Shown here: positions 55,025-64,000 of the stretch, in pieces
Layout: each line of letters opens with the position of its first letter
How positions within the stretch are numbered: the stretch's first letter is position 1
Source of the DNA: Marinomonas alcarazii
GTDB lineage: Bacteria; Pseudomonadota; Gammaproteobacteria; Pseudomonadales; Marinomonadaceae
Direction of reading: 5' to 3'
DNA: 64,000 bases
Assembly (NCBI RefSeq): GCF_003208215.1
Contig: NZ_QKLW01000003.1
Span: 1 to 64,000 of the forward strand
The notes under the pieces: generated by a model
Told to the model about the DNA's origin: nothing
The model's database searches: none
The model's input: the letters and a program-made list of their open reading frames with translations, nothing else
Translations under genes and position numbers: made by a program

Positions 55025-55816
55025 ATGTTAGATCTTTTGCTCAGAGCCTTGTTTGGTGGGTTAGGTGTGGCGGCGGTCGCAGGTCCGTTAGGGGCGTTTG
55101 TTGTTTGGCGTCGCATGGCGTATTTCGGTGACACCTTGGCGCACTCTGCCTTGTTAGGGGTGGCGTTAGGTTTCTTATTAGACATCAACTTGAATCTAGC
55201 GATTATTGTGTTGTGTGTGGGTTTGGCTTTAGTGCTGGTTACCTTGCAGAAGAAGCACATTATCGCCACAGATACTTTGTTGGGGATTTTGGCTCATTCC
55301 GCGTTATCGTTAGGTTTGGTGGCGGTGAGTTTTCTCGACAATATCCGCATCGATTTGATGGCCTATTTGTTTGGCGATTTGTTGGCGATTAACCAAGCGG
55401 ATGTGTATTGGATTTATGGCGGCGGATTGGCGGTGATCGCCTTATTGGTGGCTTTCTGGAAGCCTCTACTTGCGGTTACTGTGAACGAGGAGCTGGCAAA
55501 AGTAGAAGGTTATCCGGTAGAAGCCATTCGTTTATTGTTAATGTTGTTGGTGGCCTTGGTGATTGCGGTCGCGATGAAAATCGTCGGTGTGTTGTTGATT
55601 ACCTCTTTGATGATCATTCCTGCTGCCACGGCGCGTAAGTTGTCGAAGACGCCTGTGCAGATGGCCTCTTTCGCCAGCATGATTGGTTGCTTGTCTGTCT
55701 GTGGTGGTTTGTGGGCGTCTTATCGTTGGGACACACCAACTGGTCCAAGTGTTGTTGTCTGCGCGGCTTTGCTGTTTCTAGTGGCTTATACCTTGCCGTT
55801 TAAGCGTCTTCGCTAA
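55025..55816 (+). CDS. znuB: Zinc ABC transporter permease
   Basis: A 263-residue ABC-3 family permease with about eight to nine helices. PLGAFVVWRRMAYFGDTLAHSALLGVALG is the family start; KIVGVLLITSLMIIPAATAR is the conserved late segment. It follows znuC by 38 bases. It forms the channel of the zinc importer. Confidence 0.95.
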   Translation: MLDLLLRALFGGLGVAAVAGPLGAFVVWRRMAYFGDTLAHSALLGVALGFLLDINLNLAIIVLCVGLALVLVTLQKKHIIATDTLLGILAHSALSLGLVAVSFLDNIRIDLMAYLFGDLLAINQADVYWIYGGGLAVIALLVAFWKPLLAVTVNEELAKVEGYPVEAIRLLLMLLVALVIAVAMKIVGVLLITSLMIIPAATARKLSKTPVQMASFASMIGCLSVCGGLWASYRWDTPTGPSVVVCAALLFLVAYTLPFKRLR

Positions 55817-55842
55817 TTGAGTCGGTCGTTTGCTCGGCGAAC

Positions 55843-56034
55843 TTATTGATCGTCCGATTCTTTTGTTTTGGAATAGGACTTTGATAAGTCGCGGATCATC
55901 TCCATTTGTTTGCCAAATTGGCGGCAGGGGCCACACATTGATATGTGCATGGCTAGATGGATTTTTTCCTTAGCGGATAAAGGGCGATCCAGTTTCTCCG
56001 AGAGCAATTGGGTCGCTTGTTTGCATTTCATCAT
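55843..56034 (-). CDS. Short zinc-finger anti-sigma-type protein
   Basis: A 63-residue protein with the zf-HC2 pattern His-x3-Cys-x2-Cys (MHISMCGPCRQF). It begins two bases after the stop of the sigma factor gene with AAGGAG upstream, so is translated together with it. Such short proteins sequester or modulate the sigma factor; it lacks the membrane segment of larger anti-sigma proteins. Confidence 0.85.
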   Translation of the reverse strand: MMKCKQATQLLSEKLDRPLSAKEKIHLAMHISMCGPCRQFGKQMEMIRDLSKSYSKTKESDDQ

Positions 56035-56035
56035 A

Positions 56036-56662
56036 TTACGACGTCTCCTTTTGAAACCAGTGATCTTCTAAACATTCTCTTAATCGTAGACGAGCGCGGT
56101 ATAAAGTGACGTTTAGGCTGCTTACCGATACCTCTTCGTTATGGCAAATTTCGGGTGTGTCCATTTCAAGAAATTCGCGCATCATAAATAATCGAGCGTA
56201 TTTGGTGGGTAGCGCATCTAAGCAAGCATCGAAAATTCGCCAAAAGTGTTGGTTCTCTACGCTGTGTTCGGGCTGATCCCATTTCTTCGGACGTTCGTCT
56301 TTTTGCCAATGACCATTTGCTTCGAACAGATGCTCTATTAAGGCATCGCCATTGAGGTTCGGCCCGTTTTCGAGCTGACTGGCTGCCGTGAGGCGTTTTT
56401 CCTTGCGCAACTGGTCGATTAGCTTGTTCTTTAAGATAGAGAATACCCAAGTTTTAAAAGCCGCTTGGCGTGCAAAGCGATCAATGTTTTGAAAGGCAGA
56501 GATCATCGCTTCTTGCACTGCGTCCTCGGCTAACTGATTGTCTCGTACTTGAAGCCTTGCGAATTTCAGCATTTGCGAGCGTAACGCTTCAATAAAAGCC
56601 GTATCTTCAAAGAGGCTTGCTGCAGAATTGTCTAATTCTGCAGCGAGGTTCGCATTTGTCAT
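56036..56662 (-). CDS. ECF-type RNA polymerase sigma factor
   Basis: A 208-residue sigma-70 family protein: region 2 (LAEDAVQEAMISAFQNIDRF, FKTWVFSILKNKLIDQLRKEKR) and region 4 (FMMREFLEMDTPEICHNEEVSVSSLNVTLYRARLRLREC). The spacer between them is longer than in minimal ECF factors. It overlaps the carbonic anhydrase gene by four bases (ATGA) and precedes the zf-HC2 gene. The target regulon is unknown; a redox or zinc signal through the small zinc protein is inferred. Confidence 0.9.
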   Translation of the reverse strand: MTNANLAAELDNSAASLFEDTAFIEALRSQMLKFARLQVRDNQLAEDAVQEAMISAFQNIDRFARQAAFKTWVFSILKNKLIDQLRKEKRLTAASQLENGPNLNGDALIEHLFEANGHWQKDERPKKWDQPEHSVENQHFWRIFDACLDALPTKYARLFMMREFLEMDTPEICHNEEVSVSSLNVTLYRARLRLRECLEDHWFQKETS

Positions 56663-57201
56663 TCGTTTTCTGCTTGCGCAAGGTACTCGTCTTTCAATTT
56701 GACGTAGTTAAGGCCCGCATATTGAAAGTATTCGATTTCTTTATCGTTAAGTGGACGAACTTGTTTGACTGGCGACCCCATGTACATAAAACCAGACTCT
56801 AAACGTTTGCCTGGTGGTACTAAAGAGCCTGCGCCGATAATCACTTCGTCTTCAATCACAGCACCATCAAGAATGGTGGTGCTCATCCCCACCAGTACTC
56901 TGCTACCAATGGTGCAGCCATGCAACATCGCCATATGGCCTACGGTCACATCGTCGCCGATGGTAAGCGGATGGCCTTCAGGCTTGTAAGTGCTGGCATG
57001 CGTAATGTGCAAGCAGGAGTTGTCTTGAATACTGGTGCGAGCGCCAATGCGAATACGGTGCATATCGCCACGAATTGCCACCAAAGGCCATACTGAACTG
57101 TCTTCGCCGATGGTAACGTCGCCAATAATCACGGCACTGTCGTCGACCCAAACACGGTCACCAAGTTGTGGTGTTTTGCCACGGAAAGATTTCATCACCA
57201 T
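56659..57201 (-). CDS. Gamma-class carbonic anhydrase-like protein (YrdA type)
   Basis: A 180-residue left-handed beta-helix protein with hexapeptide repeats. The zinc histidines are within TSIQDNSCLHITH and DDVTVGHMAMLHGCTIG, as in YrdA/CamH. Many YrdA proteins lack measured carbonic anhydrase activity. Its stop overlaps the sigma factor start, so they are coupled. An alternative start is two codons in (MKSFRG). Confidence 0.9.
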   Translation of the reverse strand: MVMKSFRGKTPQLGDRVWVDDSAVIIGDVTIGEDSSVWPLVAIRGDMHRIRIGARTSIQDNSCLHITHASTYKPEGHPLTIGDDVTVGHMAMLHGCTIGSRVLVGMSTTILDGAVIEDEVIIGAGSLVPPGKRLESGFMYMGSPVKQVRPLNDKEIEYFQYAGLNYVKLKDEYLAQAENE

Positions 57202-57369
57202 ATAATGCTCACTTACAAAGAGGTTGGTTTATAGAATGTGCCAATAAATGAAGGAACTATTAACACAATAGCGTTTTATGCATTGAAAAAGTGTTAAGAC
57301 AACCTATCTTAGTAGGAATAGTATTGATTAATGCAATGCAGCGTTCAATTTATAAAAGGATATCATGAT

Positions 57370-59400
57370 ATGTCACAGTCTGTATGGGACGCGACCAGCT
57401 TACCGAATTTTACTGGAATTGATGTTGCGAACATCGAAGCAGATCTAGAGAAACTGCTGAAGCACAGTCAAGCTGCTATTGAGGCTTGTGTGAGCGAGAA
57501 CAGCAATCCAACATGGGAAAGCCTTGTTTTGCCCTTGGATCAACTGCACGACGACTTAAACAATTTTTGGTCTCCAATCAGCCATTTGAACTCAGTAAAA
57601 AACACCCCAGATTTGCGAGCAGCGTACAACGCTTGTTTGCCAAAATTGACACAGTTCTATACCGATCTTGGGCAAAATAAAGCTTTGTACCAAGCTTACA
57701 AAAATCTTGCTGAAAGTGAGGCAGCGAAAACGCTAAGCCAAGCTCAAAGCGAAGCCTTGGCGCAAACGATTCGTGATTTCGAATTGTCTGGTGTCGGCTT
57801 AGAAGGCGATGCCAAGAAACGTTATGGTGAGATCAGCCAGCGTTTGTCTGAACTTAGCAGCCAATTTGGCGAAAACGTTTTGGATGCGACACAAGCGTGG
57901 AGCAAATTAATCACCGACGAAAGTGAGTTGTCAGGCTTGCCTGAGTCTGCTCTGGCGCAAGCGAAGCAAATGGCACAAGCCAAAGACAAAGACGGTTGGT
58001 TATTCACCCTAGACTTTCCATCTTACATGCCAGTAATGAGTTACGCTGACAATGCGGGATTACGCGAAGAAATGTATCGTGCCTTTGCGACTCGCGCGTC
58101 TGATCAAGGTGGCGACATCAAATTTAATAACGCGCCTTTGATCGACGAAATTTTAGAATTACGCCATGAAATGGCTCATATTCTCGGCTTTGATAACTAC
58201 GCTGAATTATCTGTTGCCACGAAAATGGCCGACAATGGTCAGCAGGTGATCGATTTCTTGGAAGACCTTGCTAAGAAGTCAAAAAGCTCGGCAGAACAAG
58301 ATCTTGCACAATTGACGGCCTTCGCAAAAGACGAAAATGGCGTGGAAGAATTGAACGCTTGGGACATGACTTACTACGCAGAGAAATTGCGTCAGCATAA
58401 GTTCAGTATTTCCCAAGAAGAGCTGCGTCCTTACTTCCCGATGAACAAAGTGTTATCCGGATTGTTTCACGTGGCACAAACCTTATTTGGCGTGGATATT
58501 CGCGAAGAAAAAGAATTTGATAGCTATAACAAGGACTTGCAGTTATTCACCATCAGCAAGGATGGCGAAGACGTATCTCGCTTCTATCTCGATCCGTATG
58601 CGCGTGAAGCAAAACGCGGTGGGGCATGGATGGATTCTTGTCGTACTCGTCGACGTTTGAGTGATGACCGTTTGCAGCTGCCAATTGCCTATCTTGTGTG
58701 TAATTTTACGCCACCTATAGGTGACAATCCTGCTTTGCTTACTCATAACGAAGTGACCACCTTATTCCATGAATTTGGTCACGGTTTGCATCACATGTTG
58801 ACGCAGGTGGACGTTTCTTCTGTGTCGGGTATCAATGGCGTGGCGTGGGATGCGGTCGAGTTACCAAGTCAATTTATGGAAAACTGGTGCTACGAGCCTG
58901 AAGCGCTGGCTCATATTGCAGGTCATTACGAAACCGGTGAACCGCTGCCACAGGACTTATTAGACAAGATGCTAGCGGCGAAGAACTTCCAATCTGGTAT
59001 GCAGATGATGCGTCAATTGGAATTTTCTTTGTTCGATTTCCGTTTGCACATGGAATATCAAAAGGGCATTTCCGTTCAATCGGTACTTGATGATGTTCGT
59101 AGCAAAGTGGCGGTGACCACACCACCTGAATTTAACCGCTTCCAAAACAGCTTCTCGCATATTTTTGCTGGTGGCTACGCGGCGGGTTATTACAGCTACA
59201 AATGGGCGGAAGTTTTGTCGGCGGATGCTTTTTCGAAATTCGAAGAAGAGGGTATCTTCAATAAAGATACGGGCGCACGCTTCCGTGATACCATATTGGC
59301 CAATGGCGGCTCTCGTCCAGCAGCGGAATTATTCGCTGAATTCCGTGGCCGTGAGCCAAGCACCGATGCCTTATTGAGACACAGCGGCATCGCGGCATAA
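57370..59400 (+). CDS. prlC: Oligopeptidase A
   Basis: A 676-residue cytosolic M3 metallopeptidase. TTLFHEFGHGLHHMLT near residue 470 contains HExxH, and the third zinc ligand Glu is in the region after SQFMENWCYE. Start taken at 57370 (MSQSVWDATSLPNF), the family position; an upstream frame adds 13 residues. It degrades small peptides including cleaved signal peptides. A YheV-type gene follows, as in other gammaproteobacteria. Confidence 0.96.
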   Translation: MSQSVWDATSLPNFTGIDVANIEADLEKLLKHSQAAIEACVSENSNPTWESLVLPLDQLHDDLNNFWSPISHLNSVKNTPDLRAAYNACLPKLTQFYTDLGQNKALYQAYKNLAESEAAKTLSQAQSEALAQTIRDFELSGVGLEGDAKKRYGEISQRLSELSSQFGENVLDATQAWSKLITDESELSGLPESALAQAKQMAQAKDKDGWLFTLDFPSYMPVMSYADNAGLREEMYRAFATRASDQGGDIKFNNAPLIDEILELRHEMAHILGFDNYAELSVATKMADNGQQVIDFLEDLAKKSKSSAEQDLAQLTAFAKDENGVEELNAWDMTYYAEKLRQHKFSISQEELRPYFPMNKVLSGLFHVAQTLFGVDIREEKEFDSYNKDLQLFTISKDGEDVSRFYLDPYAREAKRGGAWMDSCRTRRRLSDDRLQLPIAYLVCNFTPPIGDNPALLTHNEVTTLFHEFGHGLHHMLTQVDVSSVSGINGVAWDAVELPSQFMENWCYEPEALAHIAGHYETGEPLPQDLLDKMLAAKNFQSGMQMMRQLEFSLFDFRLHMEYQKGISVQSVLDDVRSKVAVTTPPEFNRFQNSFSHIFAGGYAAGYYSYKWAEVLSADAFSKFEEEGIFNKDTGARFRDTILANGGSRPAAELFAEFRGREPSTDALLRHSGIAA

Positions 59401-59417
59401 ACTTTTGTACTGCAAGG

Positions 59418-59465
59418 AAGCAGCGTCTCGCCTGATGCAAATCAGCTAAGACGCTGCTTTTTTTA
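59418..59465 (+). terminator. Terminator after prlC
   Basis: AAGCAGCGTCT (59418-59428) pairs with AGACGCTGCTT (59449-59459) and is followed by a run of T. Confidence 0.88.
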
Positions 59466-59508
59466 TGACGTCGCTTTAAGGCGTTATTTTTTTTAAGGTA
59501 GTTGGGTT

Positions 59509-59769
59509 ATGACAGTAAAACGCTTTATCGCAGGGGCTGTGTGCCCTCGTTGTAGTGAGATGGATAAAATTCGTGCTTGGCGCGACGATGACGCTGAAAA
59601 GCAATATCGTGAGTGCGTTGGTTGTGGTTACACGGATGAGCAATCTACGGTAATACAGGCGCAGCCAACCGAGATTCCTACTCGAGTGAATCAGCCCCAT
59701 AGCAGTTCTCCAGAAGCGGAAGAAGTGGTGATTAACTTCATCCCAAATCCCGGTTCGACTAAGCACTAA
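59509..59769 (+). CDS. yheV: YheV-family zinc-ribbon protein
   Basis: An 86-residue protein beginning MTVKRFIAGAVCPRC. CPRC and CVGCGYTDEQ supply a four-cysteine ribbon; the family is DUF2387/YheV. Role unknown. The prlC terminator lies between, so it probably has its own promoter or uses readthrough. Confidence 0.9.
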   Translation: MTVKRFIAGAVCPRCSEMDKIRAWRDDDAEKQYRECVGCGYTDEQSTVIQAQPTEIPTRVNQPHSSSPEAEEVVINFIPNPGSTKH

Positions 59770-59789
59770 GCTGGGATAGGTTAGATGAT

Positions 59790-59824
59790 AAAAAGCGAAT
59801 GGTGCTCCCACCATTCGCTTTTTT
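59790..59824 (+). terminator. Bidirectional terminator between the yheV-type and lipoprotein genes
   Basis: AAAAAGCGAATGGTG (59790-59804) pairs with the complementary strand ending TTTTT at 59824 around CTCC, between convergent genes. Confidence 0.9.
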
Positions 59825-59854
59825 GTTGCTCAGTTTTCTTGCGATTAAGCGTTT

Positions 59855-60388
59855 TTAATCTGCATAACCACTGCCAATGGCGCGAAATGGCATATCAAGA
59901 TCCAGTTCTGGCACTTGCAAGCCAATCCACGCTGGGAAAGTGTTGCTGTTTGGCCCTGGGAACACTGTGTATTCGTTTTTCCAGGGGTAACGTTTTACCG
60001 CTTCGTCTATTTTCGGAATCAATGCTTCGGCTTTAGGGCCAATAATCGAAAGCACTTTCTCTGGTTTCGCACCAAACCAATAACGGTCCGGTGTGGTGGT
60101 TGTGTATTCAGATAATGCAGGAAGTCCTCTTTTTACTCGCCAACCGACGACTTCGTGGACAGTGTATTCAGACGCGTTCTTTTCTTTGGTTGCCACCCAA
60201 GTATGAACCGCAAACCAGCCTCGCCAACTAAAAGCATCGGCGGCATAAAACTCGATAACGGCTTGTTTTTCTGTTTCTGGTGAGGGTGCGATACCCGCTG
60301 GTTCTCGGCTTGCGGTGCGCCAGTTGTCGTTTGAAGAGCAAGCACTTAAGAATAGTGTGATGAATAGAAGTCCTAGATACTTTGGCAT
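59855..60388 (-). CDS. DUF3750 lipoprotein
   Basis: A 177-residue lipoprotein: signal sequence with lipobox LSAC (Cys about 17), so membrane-anchored in the periplasm. AADAFSWRGWFAVHTWVATKE and VVGWRV match DUF3750. Start at 60388 with AAGGA seven bases upstream. Function unknown. Confidence 0.85.
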   Translation of the reverse strand: MPKYLGLLFITLFLSACSSNDNWRTASREPAGIAPSPETEKQAVIEFYAADAFSWRGWFAVHTWVATKEKNASEYTVHEVVGWRVKRGLPALSEYTTTTPDRYWFGAKPEKVLSIIGPKAEALIPKIDEAVKRYPWKNEYTVFPGPNSNTFPAWIGLQVPELDLDMPFRAIGSGYAD

Positions 60389-60518
60389 GCTGAGTCCTTG
60401 GCAATTGGATAGTTTTAGTTCTACTAACATACGCAGGTTTCAGTCAGTTTGGGTCATTCTTTTTGAGCTTGGTAGCACTGTTCCCTATTTTTTGCCAAGT
60501 TCAAGAAAGAAGCATAAA

Positions 60519-60542
60519 AAAACGCCAGCAGGCTGGCGTTTT
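60519..60542 (-). terminator. Terminator after the nitroreductase gene
   Basis: AAAACGCCAGC (60519-60529) pairs with GCTGGCGTTTT (60532-60542), with a T-run on the minus strand. It lies 28 bases beyond the stop codon. Confidence 0.88.
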
Positions 60543-60570
60543 AGATCTGTTGTTTCAATGAAACAGAAAA

Positions 60571-61209
60571 TTAGTTCATTTCAGTGATGAAATCTTCTTT
60601 CGAACGACGGACTTTTTTCAGATCTTTCAACCAGTCGCCTTCGTCTGCGCGGTAGCCCAAAGGAAGCAGAATCACAGAGCGCAGACCGCGTTCTGTTAGA
60701 CCTAGAATCTCGTCAACTTTTGCAGGATCAAAGCCTTCCATTGGCGTGCTGTCTACGCCTTCTTCAGCAGCGGCAATTAGGGCCGTGCCTAGACCAATGT
60801 ATGCCTGACGAGCAGCATGTTGGTAATTCACTTCAGCATCACGAGGAGGGTAAGCACCTAAAATCATTTGACGGTAGTTTTCCCAACCTTCATTTTTAAA
60901 GCCACGCTCATCGTTTACTAGGTCGAACATTTTGTTAATTCGTTCTTCTGTGTAGTTATCCCATGCAGCGAAAACCAAAAGATGCGAACCGTCAGTGATT
61001 TGCGCTTGGTTCCAAGCATGAGGGACGATGGCTTCACGCAGGGCTTTGTTTTTTACAACAATAACTTCGTAAGGCTGGAGGCCGCTTGATGTCGCTGTTA
61101 GGCGGATCGCTTCTAGAATGCGGTCTACTTTTTCTTGCTCAACGACTTTGCTTGAGTCCATTTTCTTTGTGGCATAGCGCCAGTTTAATTTTTCTAACAA
61201 ATTCGACAT
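60571..61209 (-). CDS. NAD(P)H nitroreductase (NfsB-like)
   Basis: A 212-residue FMN-dependent nitroreductase-family protein. LNWRYATKKMD and RLTATSSGLQPYEVIVV are the N-terminal FMN motifs; ALIAAAEEGVDSTPMEGFD is the mid-domain conserved segment. It reduces nitroaromatics and quinones with NAD(P)H. Start at 61209 with AGGA upstream; a longer frame adds 26 residues without a proper site. Confidence 0.93.
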   Translation of the reverse strand: MSNLLEKLNWRYATKKMDSSKVVEQEKVDRILEAIRLTATSSGLQPYEVIVVKNKALREAIVPHAWNQAQITDGSHLLVFAAWDNYTEERINKMFDLVNDERGFKNEGWENYRQMILGAYPPRDAEVNYQHAARQAYIGLGTALIAAAEEGVDSTPMEGFDPAKVDEILGLTERGLRSVILLPLGYRADEGDWLKDLKKVRRSKEDFITEMN

Positions 61210-61432
61210 GGTTATTCCTAAATAAGGTTTTTGTATTCCCTTAATATTGGTCTTGTAATGATTAAGTTCAAGTCGAACTTTAAGCATAAAGTAAGGAAGT
61301 TGAATAATCGGTTAATTCTCCGATTTGGTTGGTATGTTGCAATAATATCGGCAATAACGCCCTAAAATGGTTCATTTTTAAGCGAGGATGAAGTAAGGTG
61401 CGGCTTTGAAAATTTCAATGGACCCCCTTCTA

Positions 61433-62653
61433 ATGACATTTGATCAAAAACCTTCGTTGTTTCAGCGTTATCTTCGCGGTAGTTTAGTGTTGCAAATTGC
61501 CATCGGTATTGTGTGTGGTATTGTTCTCGCCTATGTCGCACCGAGCATAGCTTTATCGACCAGTTTGCTTGGTGACTTCTTCGTCAAGGCCCTCAAAGCC
61601 ATTGCGCCAATCTTGGTGTTCATACTGGTGATGGCGTCGATTGCCAATCACAAGCAAAGTCAGCAAAGCCATATTCGCCCAGTGATTCTGCTTTATATTA
61701 TTGGTACCTTTATCGCTTCATTAACGGCGGTTGTTTTCAGTTTTGCTTTTCCGACCGAGCTAAATTTGGTCTCTCCTGATTTAAGTAAAAGTGCACCTCA
61801 AGGCATAGGTGAAGTCTTACATACCTTGGTATTTAAGATGGTCGATAACCCTGTAAACGCTTTGGTGCAGGGCAATTATGTAGGTCTTCTGACTTGGGCG
61901 ATTGGCTTGGGCTTAGGACTACGTCATGCCTCCGATACAACAAAATCCGTTCTTCAGAATTTATCAACCAGCGTGACCGGCATTGTTTCTTTTATTATTC
62001 GCTTGGCGCCGTTTGGTATCTTTGGTTTGGTGGCCAGTACGATTGCGGCGACAGGCTTTGATGCCTTGCTTGGCTATTCCCATTTGTTGGCTGTATTGAT
62101 TGGTGCCATGCTGTTTATTGCGTTTGTTACCAATCCATTATTGGTATTCTGGAAACTTCGTCGTAACCCTTATCCTTTAGTATTTAAGTGTCTAAAAGAA
62201 AGTGGCGTAACCGCATTTTTTACCCGCAGCTCTGCTGCGAACATTCCGGTTAACTTGGACCTTTGTAAGCGCTTAGACTTGGACGAAGATACTTATTCCG
62301 TGTCTATTCCTTTGGGTGCGACCATTAATATGGCTGGCGCTGCCATCACGATTACGGTGTTAACTTTGGCAGCCGTAAATACCTTAGGTATTACCTTGGA
62401 CTTTGGTACCGCGTTATTGCTTAGTGTGATTGCGGCTGTCTCTGCGTGTGGTGCTTCTGGTGTGGCGGGTGGTTCGCTGTTGCTGATTCCGTTGGCCTGT
62501 AGCTTATTTAATATTTCCAACGAAGTTTCCATGCAGGTTGTGGCGGTTGGTTTTATTATTGGCGTTTTACAGGATTCTGCTGAAACGGCATTAAATAGCT
62601 CGACGGATGCGTTATTTACAGCGGCGGCTTGTCTTTCTAATGATAAGAACTAG
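61433..62653 (+). CDS. sstT: Sodium-coupled serine/threonine transporter
   Basis: A 406-residue DAACS symporter of the SstT branch. [22 protein letters not shown] and [20 protein letters not shown] are diagnostic, and [15 protein letters not shown] is the TM7 motif. Starting at 61433 ([14 protein letters not shown]) gives the same N-terminal length as E. coli SstT; a TTG nine codons earlier has a better AAGG site, so it is an alternative. Imports serine and threonine with Na+. Confidence 0.94.
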   Translation: MTFDQKPSLFQRYLRGSLVLQIAIGIVCGIVLAYVAPSIALSTSLLGDFFVKALKAIAPILVFILVMASIANHKQSQQSHIRPVILLYIIGTFIASLTAVVFSFAFPTELNLVSPDLSKSAPQGIGEVLHTLVFKMVDNPVNALVQGNYVGLLTWAIGLGLGLRHASDTTKSVLQNLSTSVTGIVSFIIRLAPFGIFGLVASTIAATGFDALLGYSHLLAVLIGAMLFIAFVTNPLLVFWKLRRNPYPLVFKCLKESGVTAFFTRSSAANIPVNLDLCKRLDLDEDTYSVSIPLGATINMAGAAITITVLTLAAVNTLGITLDFGTALLLSVIAAVSACGASGVAGGSLLLIPLACSLFNISNEVSMQVVAVGFIIGVLQDSAETALNSSTDALFTAAACLSNDKN

Positions 62654-62687
62654 ATTGCCATAATGTGATTATCGCTCTGCGATGACA

Positions 62688-62716
62688 AAAAAGGGAAGCA
62701 AAGTGCTTCCCTTTTT
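62688..62716 (+). terminator. Bidirectional terminator between sstT and the chemoreceptor
   Basis: AAAAAGGGAAGCA (62688-62700) pairs with TGCTTCCCTTTTT (62704-62716), between convergent genes. Confidence 0.93.
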
Positions 62717-62746
62717 GGTTTCTATAATGTGCTGGTTTAGGCTGTT

Positions 62747-64000
62747 TTAAAGCTTAAATTGGGTAACCAGTTTATCAAGTTGTACAGACAGTTTTTGCAA
62801 GTTGGTACTTGATGCTGTCAGTTCATCGGCGATTTCCGACGTTTCTGTTGTTAGCTGATTAATCTCTTCAACGTTTTTGCTCATGTCGTTTACCACGAGA
62901 GATTGCTCTTCTGTCGCAGTGGCAACTTGAATGTTCATGTCACTGATCTGGCCAATGTGCGCTGTAATTTGCTCCAGCGATGTATTGGCTTCATTCGCCT
63001 GACCAACTACTTCGGTGCTTTGATCTTGTCCAGATTGGATGGTCGCAACGGTTTTGGCCGACTGTTCTTGGAGCTTGTCGATCATTTTTTGGATTTCGTC
63101 AGTCGATGCAGCAGAGCGGCTGGCAAGGTTACGTACTTCATCGGCAACGACGGCGAAGCCTCGACCTTGTTCACCAGCCCGAGCCGCTTCTATCGCTGCG
63201 TTCAAGGCCAATAAGTTCGTTTGTTCAGAGATACTGCGAATGGTGTCTAGAATGCTACCAATCGAATCAGTCTGCGTTGCTAAAGAATCAATGTCGGCAC
63301 TGATGTGTTGTATTTCAGTAGATAGCTCAGTTACTCCTTGGCGAGCGCGTGCGACTAAGCCAGCGCCTTGATGAGCTTGTTTATCCGCTTCTTGGGCTGC
63401 TTTAGCTGCTTGAGACGCGTTTTCAGCGATGTTCTCTACTGTGGCTCCCATTTCGTGAATGGCGGTGGCGATTTGAGTGGTACGGTCGCGCTCATTTAAA
63501 CAGTTGGTGTGCGTTGCTTTGGCTTTCGATGCGACGTCGTTTGCGGTATGGGCAAGCTGACGGGAGTTTTCAGCAACGTTTTCAATAGCCGTGCGAACTT
63601 TAGTGATAAACTGATTAAAATGTTGGGCGATATCGCTAAGTTCGTCTTTGCCATCTAGAGACATCACAGAGCCAAGGTCCAGTTTGTCACTCGCGCTTGA
63701 AATATGTTGCTGTAGATAAGACACGCGGCTGTTAAGACGACGTAAGATCAACCAAGCCAAGAGAATAGAAGCCAATAAGGCAACCACGATTAAGCCGATC
63801 ATGTTGTTGCGGCTTTTTTCATAATTTATCTGGCTTTGGGCATAGCTTTGCTGGCCTTGCTCAAGCAGTTCGTCTAGGAGCATATTGACAGCTTTACGCA
63901 TAACGCCATAGCTGTTTGCGTATTTTGTTTTGTATATTTCTTGCGCGGTCGGCAAGTCATTATTTTCAATGGCGGCCAGCATAGGCGTTAGTTCGTCACG
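62747..64000 (-). CDS. Methyl-accepting chemotaxis protein (N-terminus outside window)
   Basis: At least 418 residues; the frame stays open to the right edge, so the first membrane helix and much of the periplasmic domain are missing. Visible: the end of a periplasmic helical domain, a second membrane helix ([20 protein letters not shown]), a HAMP region and the signalling domain with [35 protein letters not shown]. It signals to the flagellar motor through CheA/CheW. Ligand unknown. Confidence 0.94.
   Translation of the reverse strand, partial: RDELTPMLAAIENNDLPTAQEIYKTKYANSYGVMRKAVNMLLDELLEQGQQSYAQSQINYEKSRNNMIGLIVVALLASILLAWLILRRLNSRVSYLQQHISSASDKLDLGSVMSLDGKDELSDIAQHFNQFITKVRTAIENVAENSRQLAHTANDVASKAKATHTNCLNERDRTTQIATAIHEMGATVENIAENASQAAKAAQEADKQAHQGAGLVARARQGVTELSTEIQHISADIDSLATQTDSIGSILDTIRSISEQTNLLALNAAIEAARAGEQGRGFAVVADEVRNLASRSAASTDEIQKMIDKLQEQSAKTVATIQSGQDQSTEVVGQANEANTSLEQITAHIGQISDMNIQVATATEEQSLVVNDMSKNVEEINQLTTETSEIADELTASSTNLQKLSVQLDKLVTQFKL

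Noticed and set aside
34860..63240. Near-identical coding stretches in the two chemoreceptors, considered as a DNA repeat
   Set aside because: Similarity is confined to the universally conserved signalling tip and follows protein conservation.
1..64000. CRISPR arrays, rRNA or tRNA genes and prophage structural genes
   Set aside because: No regularly spaced repeats, no tRNA T-arm pattern that folded, and no capsid, tail or terminase-like frames were recognised on either strand.

Overview
The window reads as chromosome of a marine gammaproteobacterium, most like Marinomonas or a close Oceanospirillales relative. This is inferred from protein character (prlC with a YheV-type neighbour, bifunctional glutathionylspermidine synthetase/amidase, SstT, Zur/ZnuCB, abundant c-di-GMP and chemotaxis proteins), not from a database search. 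No tRNA, rRNA or CRISPR array was seen. Most of the 64 kb is dense ordinary housekeeping and metabolic sequence; one stretch, about 40.0-45.5 kb, is clearly accessory.

Layout. 0-6.2 kb: the tail of an IS3-type element, then a carbohydrate-use locus (outer-membrane porin; facing it the unit tetR - GH3 beta-glucosidase - GPH sugar symporter). 6.3-11 kb: glutathionylspermidine synthetase/amidase, an old-yellow-enzyme reductase and a PLP aminotransferase. 11-16 kb: two c-di-GMP proteins around a GFA gene and a stand-alone Lrp ligand-binding domain. 16-25 kb: a DAACS symporter, two zinc alcohol dehydrogenases with an Lrp regulator, a DUF2383 four-helix protein, a dual-specificity phosphatase/diacylglycerol kinase fusion, and a LysR/MFS pair. 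25-31.5 kb: a B12-binding radical SAM protein, a glycerate 2-kinase, and a protein of about 990 residues that fuses a class V aminotransferase to a 2-hydroxyacid dehydrogenase. The last two suggest an amino acid -> hydroxypyruvate -> glycerate -> 2-phosphoglycerate route. 31.8-40 kb: mtgA, small membrane and cytosolic proteins, a chemoreceptor, a tiny DUF2256 gene, an AI-2E-type permease and a MocR/EamA divergent pair.

40.0-45.5 kb is the accessory island. It holds a decayed REP-associated transposase, an AT-rich gene for a SIR2 (predicted NADase) protein with a long helical C-terminus, short repeats related to the transposase ends, a decayed second copy of the polA 3' end, and an AbiD/F-type HEPN gene directly downstream of intact polA. 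The two polA ends lie in direct orientation and bracket the Abi gene, which looks like the scar of cargo entering at the end of polA.

45.5-64 kb: polA, a GGDEF protein, thrB, DUF1007, LysE and MarC genes, then a zinc unit (NicO-type transporter - zur - znuC - znuB) behind a near-perfect Zur box but without znuA. After that come a gamma-carbonic anhydrase - sigma factor - anti-sigma unit, prlC, a YheV-type gene, a DUF3750 lipoprotein, a nitroreductase, sstT and a chemoreceptor cut by the window edge. Many genes end in clean intrinsic terminators, several shared by convergent pairs.
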